From the NCBI RefSeq assembly GCF_036850765.1, contig NC_089494.1, positions 60,816,309 to 60,880,308 of the forward strand: 64,000 bases of DNA, given 5' to 3'. This DNA is from Saccopteryx bilineata. Taxonomy: Eukaryota; Chordata; Mammalia; Chiroptera; Emballonuridae. A model generated the notes under the pieces. The model worked only from the letters and a program-made list of their open reading frames with translations. It made no database searches and was not told the DNA's origin. Below are positions 35,595 to 47,668 of this stretch, piece by piece; the first letter of the stretch is position 1; each line of letters starts with the position of its first letter. Made by a program: the position numbers and the translations under genes.

Positions 35595-35790
35595 CAAGGA
35601 AAGAGGAAGGGAACAACTACTTCTGAGCACTCTGTGCCCAGAATGGTGGTGTTCCATGAATATTTTCACTTCATTTTTTTTCAGTGGAAACCCAGACAGT
35701 GTAAGTAAATAACCCAAGGCCACACAGCTAGTCCAACACCTCACCCAAGTCTGCCACTCTCTGGAGGGACCACCAACCAAGAGAAGGTGT
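35595..35790 (-). repeat. MIR SINE relic, antisense
   Basis: ACCCAAGGCCACACAGCTAG with an upstream TTCCATGAATATTTTCACTT is antisense MIR. Confidence 0.6.
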
Positions 35791-36650
35791 CCCTCCCAGC
35801 CTCCAGGGCCAGCCATGCCTTCTCTCCTCTCCCGTGGCACCGTGAGCCAAGGCATTGAGCCCCAGGTGTGGTTGCTATGCTTGGATTCCTCACTCTGGCT
35901 TCAGGGCAGGATTAGATCACATTCCACTTTGACTTGCCAAGCATGTACAGTGTCTTATCTGCTGGTAATGCAGACCTTCCCATGAGTACCTTGGTTACAG
36001 CAGAAAGAAATAGGAAAATAGACAGCATATTTTCTAGGGAACCCCATGCACTGATTTTAAAGCCCCATATCATCCAGCTTGAGGTCCCTGAGTCTGCTGT
36101 ACTTACTTATTCCAAGGGACTTGCTTGGTTTTTTCTGTAACATTCTCAGAGGTCTTGCCTCTATCCCATCCCTTGGCCTGTGATGGGTCTTGATGCCTGT
36201 AATCAGGAGGTTCTCCCAGGGACCAACAGAAAGCTCTCCTCTTCCAGCTGACTTTTGTTGTAAAGTTCTTGTCTCTTTGATCTTTGCATGGATCCATCCA
36301 GACGTCTTTGCTCCTGACAGCTCTTCCCCCCTTTCCTTGTCCAGTGGCATTTCCCTACAACTCCCTACGTCCTTCCTTTAGCTTTCACGCTTTCTTCTGC
36401 CTCCCTCATCCAAACTGGCTCTTAGAGAAACTTATTCACAATAAAACATCACTGCTGATAGGATTTGTTATGCTTTGCCTTCACTGATGTTTAAAATAAA
36501 ATTTAAAAAAACAAGCTTATGCCAAAAGGAGTTTGAACTCTTGCTTTATTGGGGGTGGGTGAAATCCTTCCCAACCTTGACCATACATTCTCAACCCTGC
36601 TTCCTCTTATGTTTGATCCAGTAAAAAACAACATTTTTAATTCTTAAAGT
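35790..36650. other. Unique intergenic sequence, no gene seen
   Basis: No recognised repeat or coding signal. Frames of up to 97 codons overlap on both strands without domain features. Confidence 0.5.
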
Positions 36651-36654
36651 ATTC

Positions 36655-37084
36655 ATACTGGGTTGAATTGTTTCTCCCCCAAAATCATGTTTACTTGGAA
36701 CTCATGAATGTGACCTCATTTGATAAGGGGGTCTTTACAGATGTAAACAAGTTAACATGAGGTCATACTGGATTAGAGTTTGGTTAGAACTTGATGTGAC
36801 TGATGTGCTCATAAAAAGAGAGAAATTTGGACACAGACAAACAGGGAAGATGAAGATTGGAGTTACGCTGCCACAAGCCAAGGAATGCCAACGATTGCTC
36901 GCGATAACTAGAAGCTTCAAAGAGGCAAGGAGAGCTGTTCTCTGAAGCTGTGAGAAGGCACATGGCCTTGCTGAAACCTTGGTTTCAGACTTCTGGCCTT
37001 CAGCATTGTGAGAACAAATTCCTGCTATTTTAAGCCACCTAGCTTGTGATACTTTGTTATAGAAGCCCTAAGAAACAAATACAA
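36655..37084 (+). repeat. MaLR-like solo LTR
   Basis: It opens ACTGGGTTGAATTGTTTCTC and passes through TGAGGTCATACTGGATTAGA, ACAAGCCAAGGAATGCCAAC and TTTTAAGCCACCTAGCTTGT to AAACAAATACAA. This is the full layout of an ERVL-MaLR-type LTR. No internal region is attached. Confidence 0.65.
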
Positions 37085-37169
37085 TATCTTTCTACCAAAA
37101 AGCCTGAAGGGCTCTCTACTATTATATCACCTGTCCAAATATATTGTTACTTATAGAGTAGAACTGAAT

Positions 37170-37265
37170 TATCCCAATAACTCATTCAGGCAGCACATAT
37201 TAATTGAGCTCCTACCATGTTCCAGGTACCATGCTCTGTGAGAGGGATTCAGCCCTCAGAACAAG
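37170..37265 (+). repeat. L2-like LINE fragment
   Basis: CATATTAATTGAGCTCCTAC followed by CATGTTCCAGGTACCATGCT is an L2 3' signature. Confidence 0.55.
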
Positions 37266-37439
37266 ATTGATGGGGGTTAATGTCATAGGTCACATAATTC
37301 CAAAGAATCTGGCTTTCTTTAAGAATTTTTAAGTAATGGGTGATCACCCTTATTTTTGGAGACTCAGTGCACTAGTAGCTGATAAAATAATGAGTTCAAA
37401 ACATATCACAATTATTTTAGAAGAAACATATAAATGAGG

Positions 37440-37570
37440 ATGTGTAGTTTAAAGGAAAGAGCTTGAACTTTGAGAGTTCTAAATTCAACACCAGCTGCAT
37501 ACCTACCTCATAGGGTATTTGTGAGGATTAAATTATTTATTATGTGTAAACTGTTTGAAACATTGTTAGC
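37440..37570 (+). repeat. MIR SINE relic, partial
   Basis: CCTACCTCATAGGGTATTTG then TGAGGATTAAATTATTT matches the MIR 3' half. The 5' half is very worn. Confidence 0.6.
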
Positions 37571-37679
37571 ATATATATTTTTAATTTTTGGCTATTATTT
37601 GTAATTAAAAAGTTACATAATAAGGGTTTTATAAAAATATTATTATTATTATTAATGATAAAAGTGCTATATTATTACT

Positions 37680-37905
37680 GAGGCAACATGGCCTTTGGAT
37701 TCAGATTTGATGTCTTTGTCTGTAACTTAGAATCTTAATAGCTACTCTGTGCCCTTGGACAGGTTATTTAACCTCTTGAAACCTCAGTTTCTTCATCTGT
37801 TTAATAAAAAGAAAACAGATGCTGCATAGGGTGGTTGCAAAGATTAAATGAGATAACGTCCTAGCAAATAGCAAGCACTCAATAAACACCTACCCTCTTC
37901 CACAC
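37680..37905 (+). repeat. MIR SINE relic, nearly full length
   Basis: CAACATGGCCTTTGGATTCA, CCTTGGACAGGTTATTTAAC, CTCAGTTTCTTCATCTGTTT, AAGATTAAATGAGATAACG and AAGCACTCAATAAACACCTA occur in MIR order. Confidence 0.82.
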
Positions 37906-38584
37906 CAACTCTGCAACAACACGCTACATTTTATGTGGCTCTTGCTTTTTTAAATTACTATATCAAGATTCAGCACGTTTAAACATAGAAAAAATTTCAG
38001 AGCAGCATTTTTAGAAAGTAACAAATGTTTACTTTCAATGCACTTTCTTAAAAATGCTAAGCTTAAGGGCCTTAAGCAAAGGCAAGCTTACACAACTAAT
38101 GTGTATGCTTTCTCCACATTAAAATGATGCACTGCATAATCCCCATATTTGCTTGGCTTCAGCCTTTAGCCTTCTTAGGCTAGAAACTTTGATAGGACTA
38201 AAGAAATAATAATAAGGATATTGGGATATAATGCCAGGACAGGGGGTTCTTTGCTTTTCTCTGTGGAAGGTTTACCATCAGTTTGGTTCTCGCTACCACC
38301 TACTCTCTTTTTCCTTTTCTTTCCTCAAGTCTGCTGCCCACTCTGGTGTTAATGAGATCTGGAAAGGGGCTTCTGAAGAGACAGAGTGGAACTCCTTCCC
38401 TTCCTGTCACATTCCCTGTCTCTGGTAGGCTGTTCTCCCATGTTGAATGGCTTCTTCTTTATTGAAGCTAATAGTAATAGTGTATGGGTCATTTGGGGGA
38501 AGCAAGGATTAATATTCAGATTTTTTTAGTCTAATCTTCTGAAAAAGCACCACAACACTAAAAATAAATAGTAAATCACTGAGT

Positions 38585-39012
38585 TTTGGCTATATAATAA
38601 ACCACGTCAAAACTTTCTAGCTTAAAGCAACGATCATTTATTTACTCACAATTCTATAGACCAGCAATAGAGGCTGAACTCAGCTGGGTTTACTGTAGTC
38701 AGATGGTAGGCCCACCTGGAGACGGATTAGTCTAGGATGACTTCACTCACATGCTTGTCTGGAGAGTGGAGGCTGAAGTAGTGAAGGTAACTGTCCTCAG
38801 CAAGCTAGCCCAGCCTTATTCCCAGGATGGTGGCCACAGGGTTTCTAAGAGCAGCATAAGAGAACATGTCTTAATACCTAAGTTTCTGCTTGCATCACAC
38901 TTGAATTGTCATATAACAAGTCCCATAGCCAGGTCATGTGTTGAGAGCTCCATCCAAGAGCATGAATAAAGAGAGGGAAATAATTTGTGGCCATTTTTGC
39001 AATCTACCACAA
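38585..39012. repeat. Ancient LTR-like dispersed repeat
   Basis: TAAAGCAACGATCATTTATT, TACTCACAATTCTATAGACC and AGCTGGGTTTACTGTAGTCA recall a common old mammalian LTR-type repeat that ends CTACCACA, as here (39004-39011). I cannot name the family safely. Confidence 0.4.
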
Positions 39013-39279
39013 TTAATATTTCCCATTCTTTCTGTCATCTGAAAGAAGCCAAGCATTTGTTCTAAGTGTGGACTTTAAGGAAACATTCATTACTTATCCA
39101 TGTCATTAAGAAAAAATAAGACCTAAGAAAAATTAAGGAATCCCCAACTCAGCAGAAATAAGTAACATCTACTTGACAGTAGATAAAGAAATAGCTCTCA
39201 ATTACACTCTCCAGAAAGAATTTTGAATGACAAGAATAATCTCTGGACTCATAAATTTTTATGTATCATTCAGATGTCT

Positions 39280-39416
39280 CTTATTCTGCAAATTTTAGTC
39301 AACAAATATATATTGGACATTGAACTAGGTAGTGAGGGTACAGATGTAGTTCTCTGTCCTCATGGAGCTCAGAGTCTAGTAGGGAAGATTAACAATAAAA
39401 ATGACATATTCATAAT
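39280..39416 (+). repeat. L2 LINE 3' fragment
   Basis: GTCAACAAATATATATTGGACA and CTGTCCTCATGGAGCTCAGA (with AGTCTAGTAGGGAAG) are L2 3' phrases. The SINE at 39431 inserted just beyond. Confidence 0.6.
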
Positions 39417-39427
39417 TGTGATAGTGC

Positions 39428-39430
<3 letters not shown>

Positions 39431-39460
<30 letters not shown>

Positions 39461-39841
39461 GTATTTTTCTGAAGCTAGAAACGGGGAGAGAGAGACAGAT
39501 TCCCGCATGCGCCGGACTGGGATCCACCCGGCACGCCCACGAGGGGGCGACGCTCTGCCCACCAGGGGGCGATGCTCTGCCCCTCCAGGGCGTTGCTCTG
39601 CCGCGACTAGAGCCACTTTAGCGCCTGGGGCAGAGGCCAAGGAGCCATCCCCAGCGCCCGGGCCATCTTTGCTCCAATGGAGCCTTGGCTGCGGGAGGGG
39701 AAGAGAGAGACAGAGAGGAAGGAGAGGGGGAGGGGTGTAGAAGCAGATGGGCGCTTCTCCTGTGTGCTCTGGCTGGGAATTGAACCTGGGACTTCTGCAC
39801 GCCAGGCCGATGCTCTACCACTGAGCCAACCGGCCAGGGCC
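39431..39841 (-). mobile_element. tRNA-derived SINE, VES-like, antisense, full length
   Basis: A long T tail (about 39432-39460) leads into GTATTTTTCTGAAGCTAGAA, the body with two GCGACGCTCTGCCC-type modules, a purine tract and the antisense head GAGCCAACCGGCCAGGGC. Target-site duplications TGTGATAGTGCTGC at 39417-39430 and 39842-39855 are perfect. The long uninterrupted tail and clean TSD indicate a young copy. Confidence 0.95.
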
Positions 39842-39855
39842 TGTGATAGTGCTGC

Positions 39856-41464
39856 TTTTGTGAGGTCCAGGGGCCTGGCACAAGGTGCCCGCCCAGTTAG
39901 ATGGCTGACAGGAGTCTTTTCGGAGCCCTGAGCATGAATTGAGTCCTCCAGATAAAGAGGAGAAGGAAGGAAAGACTCGTCAGAGGCCAGTGTGAAAGGA
40001 GGAACCTAGAAACGGGCAGTAGAAAGATCTTTATTTCTCTCACCCTTTGAGTTAAATGATATGAAATATGAAAAAGTGCTATTAATTAAACTGTATACAT
40101 GTGAGCACAATGTTATAGTCAACCGTGTATTATTTAATGTCAAACGGTATTATGTTCTTTATGGTCCTTACTATTTATTGGATAACCAGAATGCACTGGG
40201 TTCCCCTCAGCCCAGCTTTTCCCCCTATGCTTGGCAAACCCATGCCGGCTGGAAGCTTGTGAGGCCACAGGGACTTATAATATCTAAACGTTTGAATTTT
40301 TCAGGTTTTCCTGAAATGTAAGAGATCTGGCAAAACTTGAGTTTCATCCACACATGGCGCCCATTCTCTTGAGTTTAGACACAGTCCCGTTCGCCACGTC
40401 CACACCAGCCCGTCATCTTCCTACCGGTCCCTGAAGTATATGTTTGCTGCTCCTAGACCTTTCTCTGTCACAGGTTTTTATTTTTAATGTAATTAATAAT
40501 TGTACCCAGGAAATGCTTTCAGATCTTCAATGGCAAATTATTACGTCAGCCTACAGAACTGCCTTTTTTCTTTGTATGTGTATGATATTTTTTTCTCTCC
40601 TTTTAGAATTTTGGTCCATCATCATAAACAGAGTTAGAGTTAGTAAGACATGTCTGCCTATTACATCCACAGCAACTAGTTCTAGGCAGGCCATTATAAA
40701 AATACGTTTTTACAGATTTATTCATAAAACAATGCTCTAATTTCATAACAATATTATCAGTATGTTTTCTCTACTTTTATTTTTCTGATTTCAATTTTGA
40801 AATTTATAATCTTCCAGGGCAATCAGAACAACTGAAGGCCTTTTAAAAGATTATACCTTTAAATTTTAAGTTATGGCATCATATTTGTAAGGAGAAACAG
40901 AAACATAACCATTATATGACCACATAACATATTTGTGATACACTTTTTAATTGATTAAAAACCCAGCTTAACAAATAATTTCTATAGATGGTCAGCCTAC
41001 AGTAGATATGCATGTTTTCAAGCTTTGGCTACCTGCTATATCTTTGGATCTTTCTTTTATTTCTTAAATAAATCCTATTCATGTAAACAAGGATTTCAGG
41101 AATCTAACATCATTATTACTTTTTAAGAAATAACTTAAAGACAAACTTCACATTATACTTAGAATTAGCTAGTCCAGTAACTTTGCCTTAGGATAAATGG
41201 CATCTCTGAATGAAAGACAAGCCAGGCATTATGGAGCTTTGAACTCTTCCTTTTCTTAAATACTTTTAAAATGGTAAAGGAGAAATAAGGGGTAGGTTAT
41301 TTGTTTTGTTTTGTTTTTTACTAAGCTTGACTCACTAGCATTTTCTGTAATTATTCCAATTGTTTGTAAAATACTTTTATGTCAATGTATATCTTCTCCA
41401 AATAAAATCCTAATTTTGTAGATTAAATGGGACCAGGAAATTTTTCTTTGTTTAAAAATTTTTT
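39856..41464. other. Unique intergenic sequence, AT-rich
   Basis: No gene or named repeat recognised. The 98-codon frame at 40444-40740 has no domain pattern. Confidence 0.5.
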
Positions 41465-41850
41465 AGCCCTGGCCGGTTGGCTCAGTGGTAGAGCGTCGGC
41501 CTAGCGTGCAGAAGTCTCGGGTTCGATTTCCAGCCAGGGCACACAGGAGAAGCGCCCATCTGCTTCTCCACCCCTCCCCCTCTCCTTCCTCTCTGTCTCT
41601 CTCTTCCCCTCCCGCAGCCAGGGCTCCATTGGAGCAGGGTTGGCCCGGGCGCTGAGGATGGCTCTATGGCCTCTGCCTCAGGCACTGGAATGGCTCTGGT
41701 TGCAGCAGAGCAAAGCCCCAGATGGGCAGAGCATTGCCCCTTGGTGGGCATGCCGGGTGGATCCCGGTCGGGTGCATGCGGGAGTCTGTCTGACTGCCTC
41801 CCTGTTTCCAACTTCAGAAAAATACAAAAAATAAAAATTAAAAAAAAATT
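41465..41850 (+). mobile_element. tRNA-derived SINE, VES-like family, full length
   Basis: The head GCCCTGGCCGGTTGGCTCAG, B box GGGTTCGATTTCC, GC-rich body (GTGCATGCGGGAGTCTGTCT) and 3' end TCAGAAAAATACAAAAAATA match the family well. The A/T-rich flanks make the TSD ambiguous. Confidence 0.93.
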
Positions 41851-44738
41851 TTTGTTGATGTGAATACGTAGAGGACAGATAATTGCATTCAGTTGGATGG
41901 ACATAGAACTGAAGATTTTTGTTTTATTTTCCTCTTCTTTCGCTATACTATGTCATCAGTGTGTCACACCCAAGTCCTGATGGAAAAGGAAACATAAATG
42001 TATCACAGGAATGTTTTCAAAATGCAGCAAGCTTCTTTTTTTTAAATACAAAAACACACCAACTAACCAGAGCCCACAATTAAGTAATTGTTTTGCCACA
42101 AGTCCTCTTCAAGAATGACACGATGGATACAACAGTACAGACTTGTTAGTCTGTATCTAAACAGCCATCATCCAAGATGTTTATTAGCACAGGGCTTTAA
42201 ATTCATGTGCCCTTCTCACCTCAACCACCACCATGGTCCTTGGTGAGAATTATCCAGGTGTCTCTACAACATTGAAGAATAATCCTAGAAAGACCCAGGA
42301 GAGTGAAATGACATGTTTTAGGAATGCTTTCAGCAATAGATTGAAATAAGGACTTTCTTCTTTACCTCCAAATAAAAGGACAGTTTAACCAGTCAGAATT
42401 TCAGTAACCAAAGTTTGGTGGTCAGATTGGCTTTCTCTTATGTTTTATGGATTTACGTGGCATGAGGCTGGTATACAGACAGGTAGGTAATGGAGAGAGA
42501 TGAGACAATCTTTACTTTATCCCACCCAAAGGGCATGAGGAGCCAAAACACTGTGGTCCTAGATCTCAGTACAAGCGGAAGCACTCCACTCTGCCATGGT
42601 ACACACTCCAGACCCCAGAGCAAGTGCTCCTGGAGTGGAGGTCTCCATAGGGCACCCCCGCCTTCCCCACCTTCAGAGGCCCCACTGCTCCCTCACCTAC
42701 TTGCTTAGTAACGATCCGCGAGCAGCTCTTCCAGTTGCTCTCTTGCATTGCAGGGACTGTGGCAGAGATTCCAGAATAACAGAATAGCTTTGTTAGTCTG
42801 GTAATTAAGACAGGAGTGACATTCAAACATAGCCTGGACAGGACGTGGCAAATTACTGTATTCTTTGTGTGAAAAGCTGTTCCCAGTCTGCTTTGTCTGC
42901 CCTCCTGGGATCTCATCATCTCCACTAAAAGTCAGAATGGGATTTTGTACCCTCTATTCCCTTATCTTTTTTTTCTCCCTAATATATGTCGGCTTTGTGG
43001 GAACGATGTTTGTCAAAGTGTGCTAATTTATGGCATTATGGGGGGAAATGAAACCTCAGCTTTCAATTCCTGTTTCTTCAGTCAGTTTTGCTAAGGATCT
43101 CCTTCTTTCTCCCTCCCTCCTCTCTATTTCTGGGGAGGTTATTTGCTAAACAGAACATGTCCTTTTTCTCCCCTGCAACATATAAGGCAGGCAAATGGCC
43201 ACTCATCATCCCTTTTTCAAGTATGTTTTACATACAATTCTCTCACAGCTAATAGCTCCTTCTATTGTCCATAATTTATCACTGTCAAGGTTCTTTACGT
43301 TTTATTTCCTCCTTATGTATTTCATGAGAAATCTATGCTTCTATGTGGCCCTGGATTTCATTAGCATAAACTGCATGATATCAAATAAATGTGTATTTTG
43401 TATCACACTAGAGTTCGTGTTCTTTTCAGAGAACAGGGTGTTATTTTATTGGTAGGATTTTTTCCTCATATCTTTATGGTCTTTTTCCTTTCCACTTAAC
43501 CATTATGAAGAGAGTAGCAAAGATATCCTGGGTAATTAGCCATTACAGTACTGTCACAGAGGGTTCCACAGTCAATACAAAGATAATTTGGGCAATGGTG
43601 AATGACAGTGCTGTCCAGACTTTTGGGATAATCAAGGACACATCCAGCTGTACCAGACATCTGTCAGACCCATGAATCATTTCAACGGGCTCGACAATAG
43701 CCAGGCAGCCCCAGAGAAGGTAAACACTACAGCAGGCAGCACGCTATCACAGACAGCAGCGCTTGCTCTTGCATAAAACCTCTTCTGCTGCAGAAGCAGA
43801 GCCCTGTGCAGAATGGGACCATTGGTGATATTTCCAGGTTGGTATATAAAAAAATAAGAAAAAGACAGAAAATGTAAATAAAATAGTTAGGAGAAATAGT
43901 ATGCATATTATGAGAACACTGTTTTTTCCTAGCTAAAAATAAAATATATGCTCAAGATTTTTATGCACCCACCTTGTTCTACACTGTAAAGAGGTTTGGT
44001 TTGTAAGTTAACATTGTTTTTATGACCCCGTATTCAGGTTTTTCAGCAAGGAGGGTTGGCTGGCTGGCTGGCTGTTTTTGGAGAAATAAGATGGTCTTCT
44101 GTTAAGACTAACAGTCTCAGCTACAAAATGAGCAAGACAGTGACAAAGCCTTCCCTTTGAATTAGATGTAGTGTAATTACTTAAATTTATTTTTTAAATG
44201 ATCGCCTCTAGGAGAACCTGTGACATTCACATATGACACACATGGAATACAAGGCAGCTAGCATTCTGATTGCAAACGGTTGACCACCTGATCATAAATT
44301 GACTGCAGTGAGATGTCAATATGGCCTAGTTTTGGTTAGGTTTGATGTGTTATTTCCTAGATATCCTAGGCTACCCCTAAGAAATATGCCAAGACCATCC
44401 AGCTGAGACCAGGAGCAAGAAACTTATCAATTTGCCACTCCCTACCCTCTTGTCAAGACAATTTTTTTATACAAATCACTTTTATGAGTTACTTAAGAAG
44501 CCATTCATTCACAGTTCCTTATAAATCCTTTAAATGTCAGACAAGTTGAGTGCAGAGTGAGCTGAAATGGTACAGCACTTGTGGGACCTGCTGTATTGTA
44601 GAACAGGGGGAGCAGGGCCCCAGATGATACCGTGAAGGTGTGATCCAAGGTCACCTAGGTGGCTATCAGAGATTTCAAGGCGAAGGACGCACTTGCTTTC
44701 AATCTTTTGTTATTCTACTAACTTTTCTATCACTTTTT
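41851..44738. other. Unique intergenic sequence, 2.9 kb
   Basis: No gene found. The stretch 43490-43860 is GC-balanced, repeat-free and looks like possible conserved non-coding DNA, but nothing decisive is visible. A (GGCT)n patch lies at about 44058-44073. Confidence 0.4.
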
Positions 44739-45623
44739 TTAAAATAGCTCTATTGAGGTATAATTGAGATAGAGAAAACTGCGCTATTTAAAGTATACAA
44801 TTCGATAAGTTTAAGATATGCATACACCTGGAAAACCAACATAAAATCAAGGTCTGAGCATTTTCCTCACTCCCAAATTTCCTTATGCCCATCTGTAAGC
44901 CCTTCCCCGCACTCACCCCTGTTCTGCTTCCCCAGGCCACCATTGCAATGCTTTCTGTCACCGTAGATTAGTTTGCATTTTCTAGAAGTTTATACAAATG
45001 GACTCATTCAGTAATACTCTTTTTTTTGGTGTCTGCCTTCTATCACTCAGAATGATTTTGAGATTCATCCATGTTTTTACATCTATCAGTAATTCATTCC
45101 TTTTATTATCAAATAACATTCCATTATATGCGCTTTCCACAGTTAATCCAATTTAGTTGATGGACATTTGGCTTGTTTTCAGGTCTTTAGCTATTTCAGA
45201 TAAACTTGCTATTGAACATTGATGTGTAAGTCTTGATATGAACATTGTATGGATCACACTACCAAATTGTTTTTCAAAACGATTGTACCTTTTTACAGTA
45301 CCGCCAGCAGGGTTTGAGAGTTCCGGTTTCTCTGCTTCATGACCATCACATAATATGGCCAGTTGCTTTCATTTTAGCCATTTTAGTAAATGTATAGCAG
45401 AATCTCACTAGGGTTTTAATTTTCACTTCCCTAATGACCAATAAGATTATTTAAATATTATTTGGCCATTTGTCAAAAATCAGTTTTCTATTGTATATAA
45501 TACAAGGTCTATTTCTGGAGTTACTGTTCTGTTCCATTAATTTATTAGTCTATCTTTACACCAAAACCACACTATTTTGATTACTGTAGCTTTGTAAGAG
45601 GTCTTAATAAGAGGTAGCACTAG

Positions 45624-45815
45624 GCCTGACCTGTGGTGGCACAGTGGATAAAGCGTCAACCTGGAAATGCTGAGGTCGCCGGTTCGAAACCCTGGGCTTG
45701 CCTGGTCAAGGCACATATGGGAGTTGATGCTTCCTGCTCCTCCTCCCCTTCTCTCTCTCTCCTCTCTCTCTCCCCCTCTCTCTCTCCTTTCTAAAATGAA
45801 TAAAAAAAAAAAGAA
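45624..45815 (+). mobile_element. tRNA-derived SINE, short Rhin-1-like form
   Basis: The head CCTGACCTGTGGTGGCACAG with GGATAAAGCGTCAACCTGGA and B box GGTTCGAAACCC is followed by a CT-rich stretch and ATGAATAAAAAAAAAA. TSD AAGAGGTAGCACTAG at 45609-45623 and 45816-45830 is perfect over 15 bp. It sits inside the L1. Confidence 0.95.
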
Positions 45816-46205
45816 AAGAGGTAGCACTAGTCTTCCAACTATGACTTTCTTTTTCAAACTTATTTTGGCTATTTGAGGCCACTTACATTTTCATTTGAAT
45901 GTTAGACTCATCTTTTTTACTCTCTACAATAAAAGCAAGCTAGAACTTTCATTGGGATTTTATTTAATCTATAGAAGAGTTTAGAAAGAAGTAACATTTT
46001 AACAATATTGAGTCTTTCAACCCAGAAACAACGGACTTGTCTCTATTCAGGTCTTCTCTAATTTCTCTCAGCAATATTTTGTAGTTTTCAAATATATGAA
46101 TTTTATATATTTTGTCAGATTTATCCTTAAGTATATGTTATAAATTGTATTTTTGTAAAATGCTATTTATTTTAACTCCAATGACTTAAATTTTTACTGC
46201 TTTTT

Positions 46206-46524
46206 TTTCTGTGACAGAGGCAGAGAGAGGAACAGATAGGGACAGACAGACTGGAACGGAGAGAGATGAGAAGCATCATTTCTTCATTGCAGCACCTTAG
46301 TTTCTCATTGATTGCTTTCTCATATGTGCCTTGACCGGCAGGGGGGTGGGGACTACAGCAGACCGAGTGACCTCTTGCTCAAGCCAGCGACCTTGGGCTC
46401 AAGCTAGTGAGCCTTGCTCAAACCAGATGAGCCCGCACTCAAGCTGGTGACCTCGAGGTTTTGAACCTGAGTCCTCTGCATCCCAGTCCAGCTCTCTATC
46501 CACTGTGCTACCGCCTAGTCAGGC
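46206..46524 (-). mobile_element. tRNA-derived SINE, Rhin-1-like long form, antisense
   Basis: CTGTGACAGAGGCAGAGAGA, GAGATGAGAAGCATCATTTC and GCTCAAGCCAGCGACCTTGG lead to the antisense head CTACCGCCTAGTCAGGC. The flanks AAATTTTTACTGCTTTTT (46188-46205) and AAATTATTACTGCTTTTT (46525-46542) differ at one base, a good TSD. Confidence 0.92.
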
Positions 46525-47099
46525 AAATTATTACTGCTTTTTGTTTCAATTTCTTAATAGTTGTTGTTAATGTGTAAAAATACAATTGATTTTAATATAT
46601 TGATCTCTTTTCAAATATTGCTAATATATTAATTCTAACAGTTTTTTTGTAGATTCCATTGGAATTTTCACTTAGACAATTATACATGTTTGTGAATGGA
46701 GATAGATTTATTTATTTCAATTGAGATATTTTTATTTCCTTTTCTGGAATGATTGCAGTGGCTAAAAGATTTTGTTTTTACCATTTAGTATGACATTACT
46801 GTAGGGTTTTTTTTAGATGCCTTTTATCAGGTTAAGGAAGTTTCCTTCCCTTACTAGTTTACTTAGAGTTTTTATGACAAAATGATGGCTGGTGAATTTT
46901 GTCAAATGATTTTTGAATGTCTATTAAGATGATCATACCAACCTTTCATTCCTGGAATAAACCCCAATTGATTATGGTGTATTTTCCTTTTGTATATTAT
47001 TGAATTTGATATGCTAACATTTTGTTCAGAATTTTTGCATTTATGTCTGTGAAGGATAGTGATTTCATGTAGTTTTTATTTTTTATACAGAACTGATGT

Positions 47100-47455
47100 A
47101 TCTTAGACCTTTTCTAAACAACTTTATTGAGATAAAATTCACATATCATACAATTCACACGTTTTAAAGGGTTCAACTCAATGGCTTTTAGTGTATTCAC
47201 AGAGTTGTGTACTCATCACCACACTCAAACTTAAAACATTTTTATTACCCCCCAAAAGAAACATTATACCCCTTAGCTATCTTCTAACCTCCCTAATCCC
47301 TCCATCTCTAGACAACCACTAATCTATTTTATGTCTCTGTAGATTTGCCTATTCTGTACATCTCATGTAACTGAAATCATATAATATGGTCCTTTGCAAC
47401 TGGCTTTTTTCACTTAACATGTTTTCAGGGTTCACCAATGTTATAACATATTCCT
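47100..47455 (-). mobile_element. Second L1 3' UTR fragment, antisense, within L1
   Basis: CAACTTTATTGAGATAAAATTCACA, TTCACAGAGTTGTGTACTC and ATTTGCCTATTCTGTACATC are antisense L1M 3' UTR. They lie in the middle of ORF2 sequence, so this is a separate insertion or a rearrangement. Confidence 0.65.
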
Positions 47456-47534
47456 TAAATTTGGGGTAAAATTCACCAGTGAAACCATTTGGGTCTGGAG
47501 TTTTCTTTGTGGGAAAGTTTTTAACTAAAAATTA

Positions 47535-47668
47535 CATTTTTTTTCTTTTTATTGACTGTACTGGGGTGACACTGGTTAACAAAATTATACAGGTTTCAGG
47601 TACACAGTTGTACAACACATCATCTGTACACTGTATTGTATATTTACCACCCCAAATCAAGTCTTCAA
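47535..47668 (-). mobile_element. Third L1 3' end fragment, antisense
   Basis: ATTGACTGTACTGGGGTGAC and TACAGGTTTCAGGTACACAG, then ACCACCCCAAATCAAGTCTT, form the antisense 3' end of another L1 subfamily. They interrupt the ORF2 sequence. Confidence 0.6.

Noticed and set aside
39223..39621. 132-codon open frame on the plus strand
   Set aside because: It crosses the poly-T tail of a SINE (hence a run of F) and reads into the SINE body.
41482..41904. 140-codon open frame on the minus strand
   Set aside because: It runs through a SINE body in antisense and has no protein-like pattern.
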